Shown one piece after another: positions 30,593 through 42,029 of a DNA stretch of 64,000 nucleotides; the stretch's first letter is position 1; every line of letters begins with the position of its first letter. Location: contig NZ_QAYG01000004.1 in NCBI RefSeq assembly GCF_003053845.1, positions 310,001 through 374,000 on the forward strand, given 5' to 3'. This stretch comes from Breoghania corrubedonensis. Lineage in GTDB: Bacteria > Pseudomonadota > Alphaproteobacteria > Rhizobiales > Stappiaceae. The position numbers and the translations under genes were made by a program. The notes under the pieces are model-generated. The model saw only the letters and a list, made by a program, of their open reading frames with translations, had not been told where the DNA came from and made no database searches.

Positions 30593-33028
30593 TCAGTGCG
30601 CCGTCGTCAACGCGGACGCGTCATCCTCGGCCACCACCTGGGCGGCCGCGGCCTTCTTGTCCTGCGCCTCGACATCCCATTCGATCGGCTCCGGCATCCG
30701 CACCAGCGCATGCTGGAGCACCTCGCCCACCCGCGAGACCGGAATGATCTCCATTCCGCTCTTCACATTGTCGGGAATGTCGGCCAGATCCTTGGCGTTC
30801 TCTTCCGGGATAAGCACCTTCTTGATGCCGCCGCGAAGAGCCGCGAGCAGCTTCTCCTTCAGCCCGCCGATCGGCAGAACCCGGCCACGAAGCGTGATCT
30901 CGCCGGTCATGGCGACATCCTTGTGCACGGCGATGCCGGTCATGATCGAGACAACGGCCGTCGCCATGGCGATACCGGCGGACGGACCGTCCTTCGGCGT
31001 CGCCCCCTCCGGCACGTGGACGTGAATGTCCCGCTTGTCGAAGAGCGGCGGCTCGATGCCGAAATCGACCGCCCGCGAGCGCACGTAGGATGCGGCCGCC
31101 GAAATCGATTCCTTCATCACGTCGCGCAGGTTGCCCGTCACCGTCATCTTGCCCTTGCCAGGCATCATGACGCCTTCGATGGTCAGCAACTCGCCGCCGA
31201 CCTCGGTCCAGGCAAGACCCGTCACCACACCGACCTGGTCCTCGCGCTCCGCTTCGCCGTGGCGGAAGCGGGGCACACCCAGGAAATCCTCCAGGTTGTC
31301 GGCCGTCACGCGGATCTCGGTCTTCTTGTCCATGATCAGCGACTTGACAGCCTTGCGCGCCACCGTGGAGAGCTCGCGTTCCAGATTACGAACGCCCGCC
31401 TCCCGGGTGTAGCGCTGGATCATCAGCCTGAGCGCCGCATCGTCGATCTCGAACTCGCCCTTCTTCAGGCCGTGGTTCCGCTCCGACTTGGGCAGCAGGT
31501 GACGACGCGCGATCTCGACCTTCTCATCCTCGGTGTAACCGGCGATGCGAATGATCTCCATGCGGTCCATCAGCGGGCCCGGAATGTTCAGCGTGTTGGC
31601 CGTGGTCACGAACATCACGTTGGACAGATCGTACTCGACCTCCAGGTAGTGATCCATGAAGGTGGAGTTCTGCTCCGGATCCAGCACCTCAAGCAGGGCC
31701 GAGGACGGGTCGCCGCGGAAATCCATGCCCATCTTGTCGATCTCGTCGAGCAGGAAGAGCGGGTTGGACTTCTTGGCCTTGCGCATCGACTGGATGACCT
31801 TGCCGGGCATCGAGCCGATATAGGTGCGCCGGTGGCCGCGGATTTCCGCCTCGTCACGCACGCCGCCGAGCGACACGCGCACGAATTCGCGGCCCGTGGC
31901 CTTGGCGATCGACTGGCCGAGCGAGGTCTTGCCGACGCCCGGAGGGCCGACCAGGCACAGGATCGGGCCCTTCAGCTTGTTCGCGCGCTGCTGAACGGCG
32001 AGATACTCGACGATCCGCTCCTTGACCTTCTCCAGCCCGTAGTGCTCGGAATCGAGCAGCTTCTCGGCATAGGAGAGATCGTTCTTCACGCGAGACTTCT
32101 TGCCCCACGGAATGGAGAGAATCCAGTCGAGATAGTTGCGCACAACGGTGGCTTCCGCCGACATCGGGCTCATCTGGCGCAGCTTCTTCATCTCGGCCTG
32201 CGCCTTTTCGCGGGCCTCCTTGGAGAGCTTCGTCTTCTCGATCTTCTCTTCCAGCTCGGCCAGCTCGTCACGGCCATCCTCGCCGTCGCCCAGCTCCTTC
32301 TGGATCGCCTTCATCTGCTCGTTGAGGTAGTACTCGCGCTGGGTCTTTTCCATCTGGCGCTTGACGCGCGAGCGGATGCGCTTTTCCACCTGCAGCACGG
32401 AGATTTCGCTTTCCATCAGCGAAAGCACGCGCTCCAGCCTCTCCGGCACGGAGGTGATCGCGAGGATCGCCTGCTTTTCCGGAATCTTGATCGCCAGATG
32501 CGAGGCGATCGTGTCGGAAAGCTTGGCGTAGTCCTCGATCTGCGTCGCCGCACCGATGACGTCCGGCGAAACCTTCTTGTTGAGCTTGACGTAATTCTCG
32601 AACTCGCTGACCACGGAGCGGGCCAACGCCTCAACTTCCACCGGCTCCCCGGCTTCCTCGTCAAGCGAGGCGGCTTCCGCCTCGTAGAGGTCGGAGCGGT
32701 CGGTAAAGGAGGTGATCTCCGCGCGCCCGCCGCCTTCCACCAGCACCTTCACGGTGCCGTCGGGCAGCTTCAGCAGTTGCAGCACGGTGGCAAGCGTGCC
32801 GATCTCGTAGATCTGCGAGGGTTCGGGATCGTCGTCGCTGGCGTTCTTCTGGGTGGCGAGCAGGATCTGCTTGTCCGCCCGCATCACTTCCTCAAGCGCG
32901 CGAATGGACTTCTCCCGCCCGACGAAGAGCGGCACGATCATGTGCGGAAAGACGACGATGTCACGGAGCGGCAGAACAGGGTAGACGTTCGTGCCGGCCG
33001 CTCCCGCCCGCGTTTCGAGGTCGCTCAT
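30593..33028 (-). CDS. lon: ATP-dependent protease Lon
   Basis: An 811-residue LonA protease. The N-terminal substrate-binding domain starts with [20 protein letters not shown]; the AAA+ module has Walker [10 protein letters not shown] near residue 360 and a Walker B region [12 protein letters not shown]; the protease domain carries the Ser-Lys dyad in [14 protein letters not shown] and [17 protein letters not shown]. It degrades misfolded and regulatory proteins in the cytoplasm. The ATG at 33028 (MSDLETRAG) has GAGAGGACAAGAA upstream; a further upstream frame is not Lon-like. Heat-shock control is expected, but I did not identify a promoter. Confidence 0.98.
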   Translation of the reverse strand: MSDLETRAGAAGTNVYPVLPLRDIVVFPHMIVPLFVGREKSIRALEEVMRADKQILLATQKNASDDDPEPSQIYEIGTLATVLQLLKLPDGTVKVLVEGGGRAEITSFTDRSDLYEAEAASLDEEAGEPVEVEALARSVVSEFENYVKLNKKVSPDVIGAATQIEDYAKLSDTIASHLAIKIPEKQAILAITSVPERLERVLSLMESEISVLQVEKRIRSRVKRQMEKTQREYYLNEQMKAIQKELGDGEDGRDELAELEEKIEKTKLSKEAREKAQAEMKKLRQMSPMSAEATVVRNYLDWILSIPWGKKSRVKNDLSYAEKLLDSEHYGLEKVKERIVEYLAVQQRANKLKGPILCLVGPPGVGKTSLGQSIAKATGREFVRVSLGGVRDEAEIRGHRRTYIGSMPGKVIQSMRKAKKSNPLFLLDEIDKMGMDFRGDPSSALLEVLDPEQNSTFMDHYLEVEYDLSNVMFVTTANTLNIPGPLMDRMEIIRIAGYTEDEKVEIARRHLLPKSERNHGLKKGEFEIDDAALRLMIQRYTREAGVRNLERELSTVARKAVKSLIMDKKTEIRVTADNLEDFLGVPRFRHGEAEREDQVGVVTGLAWTEVGGELLTIEGVMMPGKGKMTVTGNLRDVMKESISAAASYVRSRAVDFGIEPPLFDKRDIHVHVPEGATPKDGPSAGIAMATAVVSIMTGIAVHKDVAMTGEITLRGRVLPIGGLKEKLLAALRGGIKKVLIPEENAKDLADIPDNVKSGMEIIPVSRVGEVLQHALVRMPEPIEWDVEAQDKKAAAAQVVAEDDASALTTAH

Positions 33029-33366
33029 TTCTTGTCCTCTCTCACAGTGTCCCGGCACAGGGAGGAATGCGTGGGGACACATCTTGCGGCACCGGACCCG
33101 GCGAAACAGTCCCACGGGCGCGGAACTGACACATCGAAAGGTTGACGCCCCGAGGCAGACAACCTTGCCGAGATGCGCGGGAACGGTTCAATCAAGCCAA
33201 CCGCGGAAGCCCCTCTTGGAGGCGGCACCCGCGATCCCTAGCCGCTGGCTCATCCATTAGGTGGCGAGCCGGGGGTGAGGTGTCAAGGCTGGCCGACACC
33301 CCTCCCCTGCATTCTGCGGTCCGCACCCTGGCCGGCGCGGTAACGGATGCCTCAACGGGCCGCCGG
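33029..33366. other. 338-base intergenic region between clpX and lon
   Basis: It contains the lon promoter region. No gene, clear terminator or recognisable operator is visible; the stretch is GC-rich throughout. Confidence 0.5.
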
Positions 33367-34632
33367 TCAGGCCGACGTCGCAGACGTTTCCGCTCTGTCT
33401 TCATAGATATAGAGCGGCTGGGCCTTGCCCTCGACGACTTCCGCCGAGATCGCAACCTGCTTGACGTCCTTGAGGCCGGGAAGCTCGAACATGGTGTCGA
33501 GCAGGATGGCCTCGAGAATCGACCTGAGGCCGCGAGCGCCGGTCTTGCGATCGATCGCCTTGCGGGCGATGGAGCGCAGCGCCTCCTCCTGGAAGGTCAG
33601 TTCGACGTCTTCCATTTCGAACAGGCGCTGGTACTGCTTGACCAGCGCGTTCTTCGGCGCGGTCAGGATCTGGATCAGCGCTTCCTCGTCGAGGTCTTCC
33701 AGCGTCGCGATGACCGGCAGACGCCCGACGAATTCGGGAATGAGGCCGAACTTCAGCAGGTCTTCCGGCTCCAGCAGGCGGAACAGCTCGCCCGCCTTTT
33801 CCTCGCCCGGCGCCTTCACCTTGGCCTTGAAGCCGATGGAGGTCTTGGTGCCGCGATCGGAAATGATCTTGTCGAGGCCGGCAAACGCGCCGCCGCAGAT
33901 GAACAGGATGTTGGTCGTGTCCACCTGCAGGAACTCCTGCTGGGGATGCTTGCGCCCGCCCTGAGGCGGAACGGCGGCGACCGTGCCTTCCATGATCTTC
34001 AGCAGGGCCTGCTGCACGCCCTCGCCCGACACGTCGCGCGTGATCGACGGGTTGTCGGACTTGCGCGAGATCTTGTCGACCTCATCGATGTAGACGATGC
34101 CGCGCTGGGCGCGCTCGACGTTGTAGTCGGCCGACTGCAGCAGCTTCAGGATGATGTTTTCCACATCCTCGCCCACGTAACCGGCTTCCGTCAGCGTGGT
34201 CGCGTCGGCCATGGTGAACGGCACGTCGAGAATGCGCGCCAGCGTCTGGGCAAGCAGCGTCTTGCCGCAGCCGGTCGGCCCGACGAGCAGAATGTTCGAC
34301 TTGGCGAGTTCGACGTCGTTGTTCTTCGCCGCGTGGCTCAACCGCTTGTAGTGGTTGTGCACGGCCACGGAGAGGACCTTCTTGGCCTCGAACTGGCCGA
34401 TGACGTAATCGTCGAGAACCTGGCGGATTTCCTGCGGTGTCGGAATGCCCTCACGCGACTTCACCAGCGAGGATTTGTTCTCCTCGCGAATGATGTCCAT
34501 GCACAGTTCCACACACTCGTCGCAGATGAAGACCGTCGGGCCGGCGATAAGCTTGCGCACCTCATGCTGGCTCTTTCCGCAGAAGGAGCAGTAGAGGGTG
34601 TTCTTGGTGTCGCTGCCGCTGGTCTTGCTCAT
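33367..34632 (-). CDS. clpX: ATP-dependent Clp protease ATP-binding subunit ClpX
   Basis: A 421-residue AAA+ unfoldase. The N-terminal zinc-binding domain has CSFCGKSQ and CDECVELC (four Cys), followed by [15 protein letters not shown] (Walker A), [12 protein letters not shown] (Walker B) and the GYVGEDVE pore loop. The IGF-type loop that docks on ClpP is near residue 275 (SIGFKA). ClpX delivers tagged substrates, and in alphaproteobacteria cell-cycle regulators, to ClpP. Gene order clpP-clpX-lon is conserved. The ATG at 34632 gives the standard N-terminus ([14 protein letters not shown]). Confidence 0.98.
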   Translation of the reverse strand: MSKTSGSDTKNTLYCSFCGKSQHEVRKLIAGPTVFICDECVELCMDIIREENKSSLVKSREGIPTPQEIRQVLDDYVIGQFEAKKVLSVAVHNHYKRLSHAAKNNDVELAKSNILLVGPTGCGKTLLAQTLARILDVPFTMADATTLTEAGYVGEDVENIILKLLQSADYNVERAQRGIVYIDEVDKISRKSDNPSITRDVSGEGVQQALLKIMEGTVAAVPPQGGRKHPQQEFLQVDTTNILFICGGAFAGLDKIISDRGTKTSIGFKAKVKAPGEEKAGELFRLLEPEDLLKFGLIPEFVGRLPVIATLEDLDEEALIQILTAPKNALVKQYQRLFEMEDVELTFQEEALRSIARKAIDRKTGARGLRSILEAILLDTMFELPGLKDVKQVAISAEVVEGKAQPLYIYEDRAETSATSA

Positions 34633-34915
34633 TCGATCAACCCCGCATCGTTCGGAAGCCTTGTCGCCCCCGCTTGTATCAGCACGGCATTAAGGCACCT
34701 TTGTGCCTTGTGCCCCAGGCCGATTGACTTACCTCGTGCGAACCCGCCAAAACACCGCATTTTTACGCAGCACATCAACGAATCCAACCATGCTTCCATC
34801 CGAAAAATCAAGATTCGCTTAAACCCGTGTCGCAGGAGCCAACTTTCCCCAGCGACGAACGCGAACCGGTTTCTCGGACCCGGCTCGCGCCACGGCGTAC
34901 GCAGCGCCGCAAAAC

Positions 34916-35551
34916 TCAGGAGTCTTCTTCATCGGCCAGCGACGAACGGTCCTGAATGACCTTGTCGATGATACCGAAGTCCTTCGCCATGTCGGCCGTC
35001 ATGAAATTGTCGCGCTCCAGCGCGGCTTCAATGTCTTCCAGCTTGCGGCCGGTGTGCTTGACATAGATGTCGTTCAGACGGCGTTTGATGTTGATGATCT
35101 CCTGCGCGTGCAGGATGATATCCGACGTCTGGCCGCGGAAACCGCCCGAGGGCTGATGCACCATCACCCGCGCGTTCGGCAGCGCGAAGCGCGAACCGGG
35201 CGCGCCGGCGGCCAGCAGAAGCGAACCCATCGAGGCGGCCTGGCCAATGCACAGCGTGGAGATTTCCGGCCGCACGAACTGCATCGTATCGTAGATCGCC
35301 AGCCCCGCCGTCACCAGTCCGCCGGGCGAATTGATGTAGAGGGCGATCTCCTTGGTCGGGTTTTCCGCTTCCAGGAACAGCAGCTGCGCACAGACCAGCG
35401 TCGCCATCTGGTCCTCGACGCCGCCGGTGATGAAGATGATGCGTTCCTTCAACAGGCGGGAAAAAATGTCATACGAGCGTTCGCCGCGATTGGTCTGTTC
35501 CACGACCATCGGAACCAGCGTGCTCATGTAGAAATCGACAGGATCTTTCAT
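34916..35551 (-). CDS. clpP: ATP-dependent Clp protease proteolytic subunit ClpP
   Basis: A 211-residue serine peptidase that forms the tetradecameric barrel used by ClpX and ClpA. The catalytic triad regions are visible: Ser in [14 protein letters not shown], His in [15 protein letters not shown], and Asp in [17 protein letters not shown]. The N-terminus ([20 protein letters not shown]) is canonical. It is 283 bases upstream of clpX on the same strand; that gap may hold a second promoter. A short acidic tail (SSLADEEDS) ends the protein. Confidence 0.98.
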   Translation of the reverse strand: MKDPVDFYMSTLVPMVVEQTNRGERSYDIFSRLLKERIIFITGGVEDQMATLVCAQLLFLEAENPTKEIALYINSPGGLVTAGLAIYDTMQFVRPEISTLCIGQAASMGSLLLAAGAPGSRFALPNARVMVHQPSGGFRGQTSDIILHAQEIINIKRRLNDIYVKHTGRKLEDIEAALERDNFMTADMAKDFGIIDKVIQDRSSLADEEDS

Positions 35552-35947
35552 GTGTGGTCCATCACTCGGCGCTTTGCGAGAGCGCTCGTAAACTTGGTCC
35601 GCCGGGCCGTCCCGGCCGCCTCAGGCAATCCCCGGTCATCCCGCGATCGCACGAAGACGGCTCACGAGTCGCCGCGGTGCCCTCAATACATAGGGGATGA
35701 TCGCCCGCCCTGAAAGGTCCGATCATTTCCGCCGGCATCAACGTCCCGCCAACCGTCCCTTATCCTTAACAGAGCCCGCCGCCCGTTCAAGCGCCGCGCG
35801 CGCGGCGGGTCCGGGCGGAAGAACGGCCCGGGTGGGCAAACGGCCCCTTTCAACAGACGAATGCCCCGCCGGTCTGCGAGCGACGGGCGGGGCATGTCTG
35901 TTTCCGGCGGACGAACGCTAAGGTTCGCCCCCTCGATCAAATGTGGA
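35552..35947. other. 396-base intergenic region between tig and clpP
   Basis: No gene is seen. It holds the clpP promoter region and, next to tig, the hairpin at 35861-35895. Confidence 0.5.
35861..35895 (-). terminator. Hairpin downstream of tig
   Basis: ATGCCCCGCC (35861-35870) pairs with GGCGGGGCAT (35886-35895). It lies about 50 bases beyond the tig stop. There is no long T-tract, so it may be a weak or Rho-assisted terminator. Confidence 0.45.
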
Positions 35948-37315
35948 TCAGGCCTTTTCGGCCGCGTCCTCGTCCTCTTCGTCGGCCTTCAGAAGGTCTT
36001 CCTTGGTGACGACCTTGTCGGTCACCTTGGCAAGCTCCAGAAGATAATCGACGACCTTGTCCTCGTAGATCGGGGCACGCAGGCCGGCGAGCGCGGCGGG
36101 GGTCTTCTTGAAGTAGTCGAAGACCTGCTGCTCCTGGCCCGGGTACTGGCGCACCTGTTCGTACATGGCGCGCTGCAGTTCCTCGTCGGTGACCTGGATC
36201 TCGTTCTTCTCGCCGATTTCGGAGAGAACCAGTCCCAGGCGCACGCGGCGTTCCGCGATCTTGCGGTAGTCGGCCTTGGTGGCCTCCTCGTTCGTGTCCT
36301 CGTCCGCGAAGGACTTGCCCGAGCGGGCCATGTCGTTCTCGACCTGACGCCAGATGTTCTCGAACTCGTTCTCCACGAGCTTTTCCGGCAGCGCGAAGTC
36401 GAAGCGCTCGTCGAGCTTGTCGAGAAGCTGACGCTTGACCTTCTGGCGCGTCGCCTGACCGAACTGGCCCTCGATCTGGCCGCGAACGATTTCTTTCAGC
36501 TTGTCGAGCGATTCAAGGCCGAGGCCCTTGGCGAACTCGTCATCCACCTTCAGCTCGCCCGGAGCCTCGATCTCCTTCACGGTGACGTCGAAGGTGGCTT
36601 CCTTGCCGGCCAGGTGCTCTGCCTGATAATCCTCGGGGAAGGAAACGGTGACGACCTTTTCCTCACCCTTCTTCACGCCCACGAGCTGTTCCTCGAAGCC
36701 GGGAATGAAGCGGCCCGAACCCAGCACGAGCTGGCCGTTCTCGTCGGCACCACCGTCGAAGGGCACGCCGTCGATCTTGCCGACATAGGACATCGTGACC
36801 CGGTCGCCATCCTCGGCCTTCGGCGTCTTGCCGGTCTTGGCCTCGAACGGACGATTGCTCTCCGCGATCTGCTCGACCTGCTCCATCACGCCTTCGTCGG
36901 AAATCTCGACGATGGGGCGCTCGATCTCGATGTCGTCGAACTTGCCGATCTCGATCTCGGGAAGAACCTCGTAGGTCATCGTGTAGGTGAGATCGATTTC
37001 GCCCTCGAGCACCTTCTGCGCGTCGTCGTCCGACAGGTCGACTTCCGGCTGCAGCGCGGGGCGCTCGCTACGATCCTCGACCGCCTTGGTCGTGGTCTCG
37101 TTGAGCATGTTGGAAACGATCTCGGCCATCGCCTGACGCCCGTAGAGCCGCTTGAGATGCGCGGCCGGGACCTTGCCGGGGCGGAAACCTTTGATGCGGA
37201 CCTTCGACTTGAGGTCTTCGAGATAGGTATCGAGCCGGCCGGCGAGCTCGTCGGCCGGGATGACGACCTTGAGCTCCCGCTTCAGCCCGTCCGACAGGGT
37301 TTCGGTTACCTGCAT
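35948..37315 (-). CDS. tig: Trigger factor, ribosome-associated chaperone and peptidyl-prolyl isomerase
   Basis: A 455-residue three-domain protein. The ribosome-binding N-terminal domain begins MQVTETLSDGLKRELKVVIP and holds the GFRPGKVP signature near residue 45. The FKBP-type isomerase domain is near residues 160-245 (DRVTMSYVGKIDGVPFDGG), and the helical substrate-binding domain follows. The C-terminus is acidic. The ATG at 37315 is chosen because it gives this N-terminus; a longer open frame through the tRNA-Leu region is not coding. It captures nascent chains at the ribosome exit. It heads the tig-clpP-clpX-lon-hup series. Confidence 0.97.
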   Translation of the reverse strand: MQVTETLSDGLKRELKVVIPADELAGRLDTYLEDLKSKVRIKGFRPGKVPAAHLKRLYGRQAMAEIVSNMLNETTTKAVEDRSERPALQPEVDLSDDDAQKVLEGEIDLTYTMTYEVLPEIEIGKFDDIEIERPIVEISDEGVMEQVEQIAESNRPFEAKTGKTPKAEDGDRVTMSYVGKIDGVPFDGGADENGQLVLGSGRFIPGFEEQLVGVKKGEEKVVTVSFPEDYQAEHLAGKEATFDVTVKEIEAPGELKVDDEFAKGLGLESLDKLKEIVRGQIEGQFGQATRQKVKRQLLDKLDERFDFALPEKLVENEFENIWRQVENDMARSGKSFADEDTNEEATKADYRKIAERRVRLGLVLSEIGEKNEIQVTDEELQRAMYEQVRQYPGQEQQVFDYFKKTPAALAGLRAPIYEDKVVDYLLELAKVTDKVVTKEDLLKADEEDEDAAEKA

Positions 37316-37544
37316 GGTTGTATTCTTCGTCCTCGATCTGGAACGCCGTTGTTTCCGGCGTTCGAAGAGATGACCGTTCGATAAACGGGCAAAGGGCCTC
37401 AACTGGATGCGATCCATGCGCCGAAAGCCCCTGCTCTCCGGCAGCACGTTCCCCTCGTCAAAGGGGTCCCCGATCATGTGATCATCACCGGGACGTGTGC
37501 CGGGCGGGGCCCAGGCGCATGACGGATCGTCCGACACGGGACCA

Positions 37545-37629
37545 TGGTGCGGCTGGAGGGACTCGAACCCCCACGTCAGGGACACTTGGACCTAAACCAA
37601 GCGCGTCTACCAATTCCGCCACAGCCGCA
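37545..37629 (-). tRNA. tRNA-Leu (anticodon TAG)
   Basis: An 85-base class II tRNA: acceptor stem TGCGGCT/AGCCGCA, anticodon arm CTTGG-TTTAGGT-CCAAG, a variable arm (TGTCCCTGACG), T-loop GTTCGAGTC and encoded CCA. It lies between the NAD(P)HX gene and tig on the same strand. Confidence 0.95.
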
Positions 37630-37665
37630 TCGGCGGCGTCGTACTCCCATACTGAAGCGTTGAAG

Positions 37666-39243
37666 TCAATTGTCCTTCGGCGCGCTGTCACAATCGGCTG
37701 CGAGCCGCTCGATCACGGGCTTCAGCGATGGCGCCAGATCTTCCGCGATCAGGCCCGCCCCCGCAATGCATCCCGCTTCGCCGTGACACCATGCTCCCAT
37801 GGCCGCCGCATCGAAACCGGACAGCCCCTGCGCGCCCAGTCCGGCGATGATTCCGGCCAGTACGTCGCCAGCCCCCGCGGTCGCAAGCCAGGCGGTGGCG
37901 TTGACGTTGATCGCCGCCCGTCCGTCCGGCGCCGCGATGACCGTATCCGGCCCCTTCAAAAGCACCGTCGCCCCGCTGCGGCGGGCCCCCGCCCGCGCCC
38001 GTTCCAGCCGTGACGCCCCGCCGGCGAAATCGGGGGCGAGATCGGGAAAGATCCGCGCGAACTCGCCATCATGCGGCGTCAGCACCACGTCCCGGCACGA
38101 AGAGCCCGCGATCGCCTCAAAGAGGGCGTCCGGCGCCTCGGCGAAGCTCGTCAGCGCGTCGGCGTCGAGCACCAGGATGCGGGCCGCCTCGCGTGGCGCA
38201 TCAAGGGCCGCGAACACGAAATCGCGCGCCTTTTCGCCAACTCCAAATCCCGGCCCCACCACAACCGCGTTGAGCCGTCGATCCTCCAGCATCGCGGAAA
38301 AGCCCCCGGCCCCGTCAACGGGCCGGATCATCACCGCGCTCAGATGCGCGGCATTGACGGCAACCGCCTCACCCGGCGAGGCGAGCGTGACGAGCCCGGC
38401 CCCGACGCGCAGGGCCGCCCCGGCAGCGAGCCTCGCGGCTCCCGTCGCATGGACGGGACCACAGGCGACGACCGCATGGCCGCGCGCATATTTGTGCCCC
38501 TCCACCTGCGGCGGCCGCCAGGCCCCGCGCCACAGGTCCGGCTCATTGACGAAAACCGTCGGCGCGATCCCGGTCACCACCTTGTCGGGAATGCCGATAT
38601 CGGCCACCCGTACCGGCCCGCACAATCCGCGCCCCGGATAGAGCAGATGGCCCGGCTTCTTGCGGCAAAAGGTGACCGAGACATCGGCACGCACCGCAAC
38701 ACCCATCACCGCACCGGTATCGCCCGAAACCCCGCTCGGCAGATCGACGGCGACCACGAAGACCTCTCTGCCATCCTGCGCGCCCGAGGCATGCGCGTTG
38801 ACCGCCTCCACCAGCGCGGCGGCGGCTCCTTCCAGCGGCCGGTCGAGCCCGGCGCCGAACAGCGCATCGATCACCACATCGGCGGCCTTCACCAGACCGG
38901 GTTCGGCGGCGGCGACGTCCGGTCTGACACCGGTCCCGCCTTCGGGGCACATCGCCTCGAAGGCGAGCCGCGCGTCTCCCTTCAGCCTGGCGGCATCGCC
39001 AAGAAGCGCGACGGTGACCGGGTAGCCGCGCCGCCGCAGGATCCGCGCCGCCACGAAGCCGTCGCCGCCATTGTTGCCGGGTCCGGCCAGCACGAGCACC
39101 CGCTTGCCCAGCGGCTGGCGCGCCGCCACCGCGTCCGCGACGGCCCGCCCCGCCGCCTCCATCAAGTCGATTCCCGCGCGCCCGCCGGCGATCGTTCGCC
39201 GGTCGGCTTCGCCCATCTCCGCGACGCTCAGCACCTGTTGCAT
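37666..39243 (-). CDS. nnr: Bifunctional NAD(P)HX epimerase / ADP-dependent NAD(P)HX dehydratase
   Basis: A 525-residue fusion. The N-terminal epimerase (YjeF-type) domain, residues ~10-215, has VLAGPGNNGGDGFVAAR and VVAVDLPSGVSGDTG. The C-terminal ribokinase-like dehydratase, residues ~230-510, has YARGHAVVACGPVHATGAAR, VVVGPGFGVG, LVLDADALTSF, LTPHDGEF and NATAWLATAGAGDVLAGIIAG. It repairs hydrated NADH and NADPH in the cytoplasm. The start at 39243 gives MQQVLSVAEMGEADR, as in homologues. In many alphaproteobacteria this gene stands beside glnB-glnA, as here with the opposite orientation. Confidence 0.95.
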   Translation of the reverse strand: MQQVLSVAEMGEADRRTIAGGRAGIDLMEAAGRAVADAVAARQPLGKRVLVLAGPGNNGGDGFVAARILRRRGYPVTVALLGDAARLKGDARLAFEAMCPEGGTGVRPDVAAAEPGLVKAADVVIDALFGAGLDRPLEGAAAALVEAVNAHASGAQDGREVFVVAVDLPSGVSGDTGAVMGVAVRADVSVTFCRKKPGHLLYPGRGLCGPVRVADIGIPDKVVTGIAPTVFVNEPDLWRGAWRPPQVEGHKYARGHAVVACGPVHATGAARLAAGAALRVGAGLVTLASPGEAVAVNAAHLSAVMIRPVDGAGGFSAMLEDRRLNAVVVGPGFGVGEKARDFVFAALDAPREAARILVLDADALTSFAEAPDALFEAIAGSSCRDVVLTPHDGEFARIFPDLAPDFAGGASRLERARAGARRSGATVLLKGPDTVIAAPDGRAAINVNATAWLATAGAGDVLAGIIAGLGAQGLSGFDAAAMGAWCHGEAGCIAGAGLIAEDLAPSLKPVIERLAADCDSAPKDN

Positions 39244-39978
<735 letters not shown>

Positions 39979-40155
39979 TCCGACGACCGGCGGACCCTTT
40001 GCGGCACCCCCGCGGGCCGCGCTCCGCCACCACGAATTTCCCGTTTTGCGTCTGCCGAAAGGCTGGCCCCGAACACGACGATTGAACACGAAGACCGGGC
40101 CGGGACGCCTGACCATCACCACAGCTCGATTCTTGAGAATTCCAGGAAGGTACAA

Positions 40156-41565
40156 ATGAGCACTGCCACCGACGTCCTTAAGACGATCAAAGACAAGGAC
40201 GTGAAGTTCCTTGACCTGCGCTTCACCGATCCGCGCGGCAAGATGCAGCACGTCACCATGGACTGCTCGCTCGTCGACGAGGACATGTTCGCCGAGGGCG
40301 TCATGTTCGACGGCTCCTCCATCGCCGGCTGGAAGGCGATCAACGAGTCCGACATGACGCTGATGCTGGATCCGGAATCGGCTCACATCGACCCGTTCTT
40401 TGCCCAGTCCACGATGGCGATCTTCTGCGACATCCTGGAGCCGGCGTCCGGCGAGGGCTACAACCGCGACCCGCGCATGACGGCGAAGAAGGCCGAGGCC
40501 TACGTCAAGACGCTCGGCGTAGGCGATACCGTCTTCATCGGCCCGGAAGCCGAATTCTTCGTCTTTGACGACGTGCGTTTCTCCACCGAGCCCTACAAGA
40601 CCGGCTTCGAGCTGGACTCCATGGAACTGCCGACCAACCTCAGCTCCGAGTACGAGGCCGGCAACATGGGTCACCGTCCGCGCACGAAGGGCGGCTACTT
40701 CCCCGTGCCCCCGATCGACCAGGGCCAGGACTACCGTTCCGAGATGCTGACCGTGATGGCCGAGATGGGCATCGAGGTCGAAAAGCACCACCACGAAGTG
40801 GCGGCCGCGCAGCACGAGCTCGGCATGAAGTTCGATACCCTGACCCGTCAGGCCGACAAGATGCAGATCTACAAGTACGCGGTGCACCAGGTTGCCGCGG
40901 CTTATGGCAAGTCGGCCACGTTCATGCCGAAGCCGGTCTTCGGCGACAACGGCACGGGCATGCACGTCCATCAGTCGATCTGGAAGGACGGCAAGCCGGC
41001 GTTTGCCGGCAATCTCTATGCCGACCTGTCGGAGACCTGCCTGTACTACATCGGCGGCATCCTGAAGCACGCCAAGGCGCTGAACGCCTTCACCAACCCC
41101 TCGACCAACTCCTACAAGCGTCTGGTCCCGGGCTACGAGGCGCCGGTTCTTCTGGCCTACTCCTCGCGCAACCGTTCGGCTTCCTGCCGTATCCCGATGG
41201 CCTCCTCTCCCAAGGCCAAGCGCGTCGAGGTCCGCTTCCCCGATCCCACCGCGAACCCGTACCTGGCTTTCTCCGCCATGCTGATGGCCGGCCTCGACGG
41301 CATCAAGAACAAGATCCATCCCGGCGACGCGATGGACAAGAACCTCTACGACCTGCCGCCGGAAGAGCTGAAGGACATCCCGACGGTTTGCGGCTCGCTG
41401 CGTGAGGCTCTGGAGAGCCTCGATGCCGACCGCGATTTCCTGAAGGCCGGCGGCGTGTTCGACGACGATCAGCTCGATGCCTACATCGAGCTGAAGATGG
41501 AAGAGAACATGCGCTACGAGATGACCCCGCACCCGGTCGAGTTCGACCTCTACTACTCCTGCTGA
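40156..41565 (+). CDS. glnA: Glutamine synthetase type I
   Basis: A 469-residue enzyme that makes glutamine from glutamate, ammonia and ATP. Family regions are present: [20 protein letters not shown] near residue 52, [11 protein letters not shown] (metal ligands), [31 protein letters not shown] and [20 protein letters not shown]. Near residue 397 NLYDLPPEE contains the Tyr adenylylated by GlnE. The ATG at 40156 follows AGGAAGG. It is expressed with glnB and ends at a strong terminator. Confidence 0.98.
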   Translation: MSTATDVLKTIKDKDVKFLDLRFTDPRGKMQHVTMDCSLVDEDMFAEGVMFDGSSIAGWKAINESDMTLMLDPESAHIDPFFAQSTMAIFCDILEPASGEGYNRDPRMTAKKAEAYVKTLGVGDTVFIGPEAEFFVFDDVRFSTEPYKTGFELDSMELPTNLSSEYEAGNMGHRPRTKGGYFPVPPIDQGQDYRSEMLTVMAEMGIEVEKHHHEVAAAQHELGMKFDTLTRQADKMQIYKYAVHQVAAAYGKSATFMPKPVFGDNGTGMHVHQSIWKDGKPAFAGNLYADLSETCLYYIGGILKHAKALNAFTNPSTNSYKRLVPGYEAPVLLAYSSRNRSASCRIPMASSPKAKRVEVRFPDPTANPYLAFSAMLMAGLDGIKNKIHPGDAMDKNLYDLPPEELKDIPTVCGSLREALESLDADRDFLKAGGVFDDDQLDAYIELKMEENMRYEMTPHPVEFDLYYSC

Positions 41566-41601
41566 TTTCCGCAGGACGCGAACATCTCGAAAAGCATCGA
41601 A

Positions 41602-41627
41602 GGGGCGCCGCGAGGCGCCCCTTTTTT
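41602..41627 (+). terminator. Rho-independent terminator of glnA
   Basis: GGGGCGCC and GGCGCCCC pair perfectly around GCGA and are followed by six T bases. It starts 37 bases after the glnA stop. Confidence 0.92.
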
Positions 41628-41717
41628 CGTGTGCGGCCATGTCTCAATGCCACGCTCAATCATTCCTCCGCCATCAACTCAGTTTCCGAAAATGGGGAAA
41701 CCCGGAGACCAATCCCT

Positions 41718-41823
41718 CCACCGTCATCACCCGGCGCAGTCCGGGTGATCCAGAGAGCGCCGCGCATGCCGCAAGCCGCAATGGGTTGCCCGGACTTCGC
41801 CGCGCAATGACGATGGAGGGGCC
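41718..41823. repeat. Dispersed palindromic intergenic repeat, copy 3 (two-arm form)
   Basis: The left arm CACCCGGCGCAGTCCGGGTG and right arm TTGCCCGGACTTCGCCGCGCAA match the arms at 2011-2107 with a few changes; the outer GTCATCA...CAATGAC and CCTCC...GGAGG ends also pair. It fills much of the gap between glnA and the phosphatase gene. Confidence 0.75.
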
Positions 41824-41928
41824 TGAGCGGGAGGCATGAGCGGGGGGCATGAACAAAAAGCCTAGAGAGCCGGAAGCGAGGGCCCGACGCCGCCCCTCTA
41901 CCCACCGCATTGTTCACAAGACGCCGCA

Positions 41929-41946
41929 CCGTCATCCGCCTGTCAC
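41929..41946 (+). promoter_or_regulatory. Pho box upstream of the alkaline phosphatase gene
   Basis: CCGTCATCCGCCTGTCAC consists of two PhoB half sites (consensus CTGTCAT and CTGTCAY) four bases apart, with one mismatch. It lies 83 bases upstream of the phosphatase ATG, where PhoB activates transcription under phosphate starvation. Confidence 0.75.
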
Positions 41947-42029
41947 CCGCCGGTTGTAGCGGTTTGGAGTTGTCTGTCGGGCACCGGTCCGGCCGGCGAT
42001 CCATGCATTACATTCGGGGAAAATTCGAC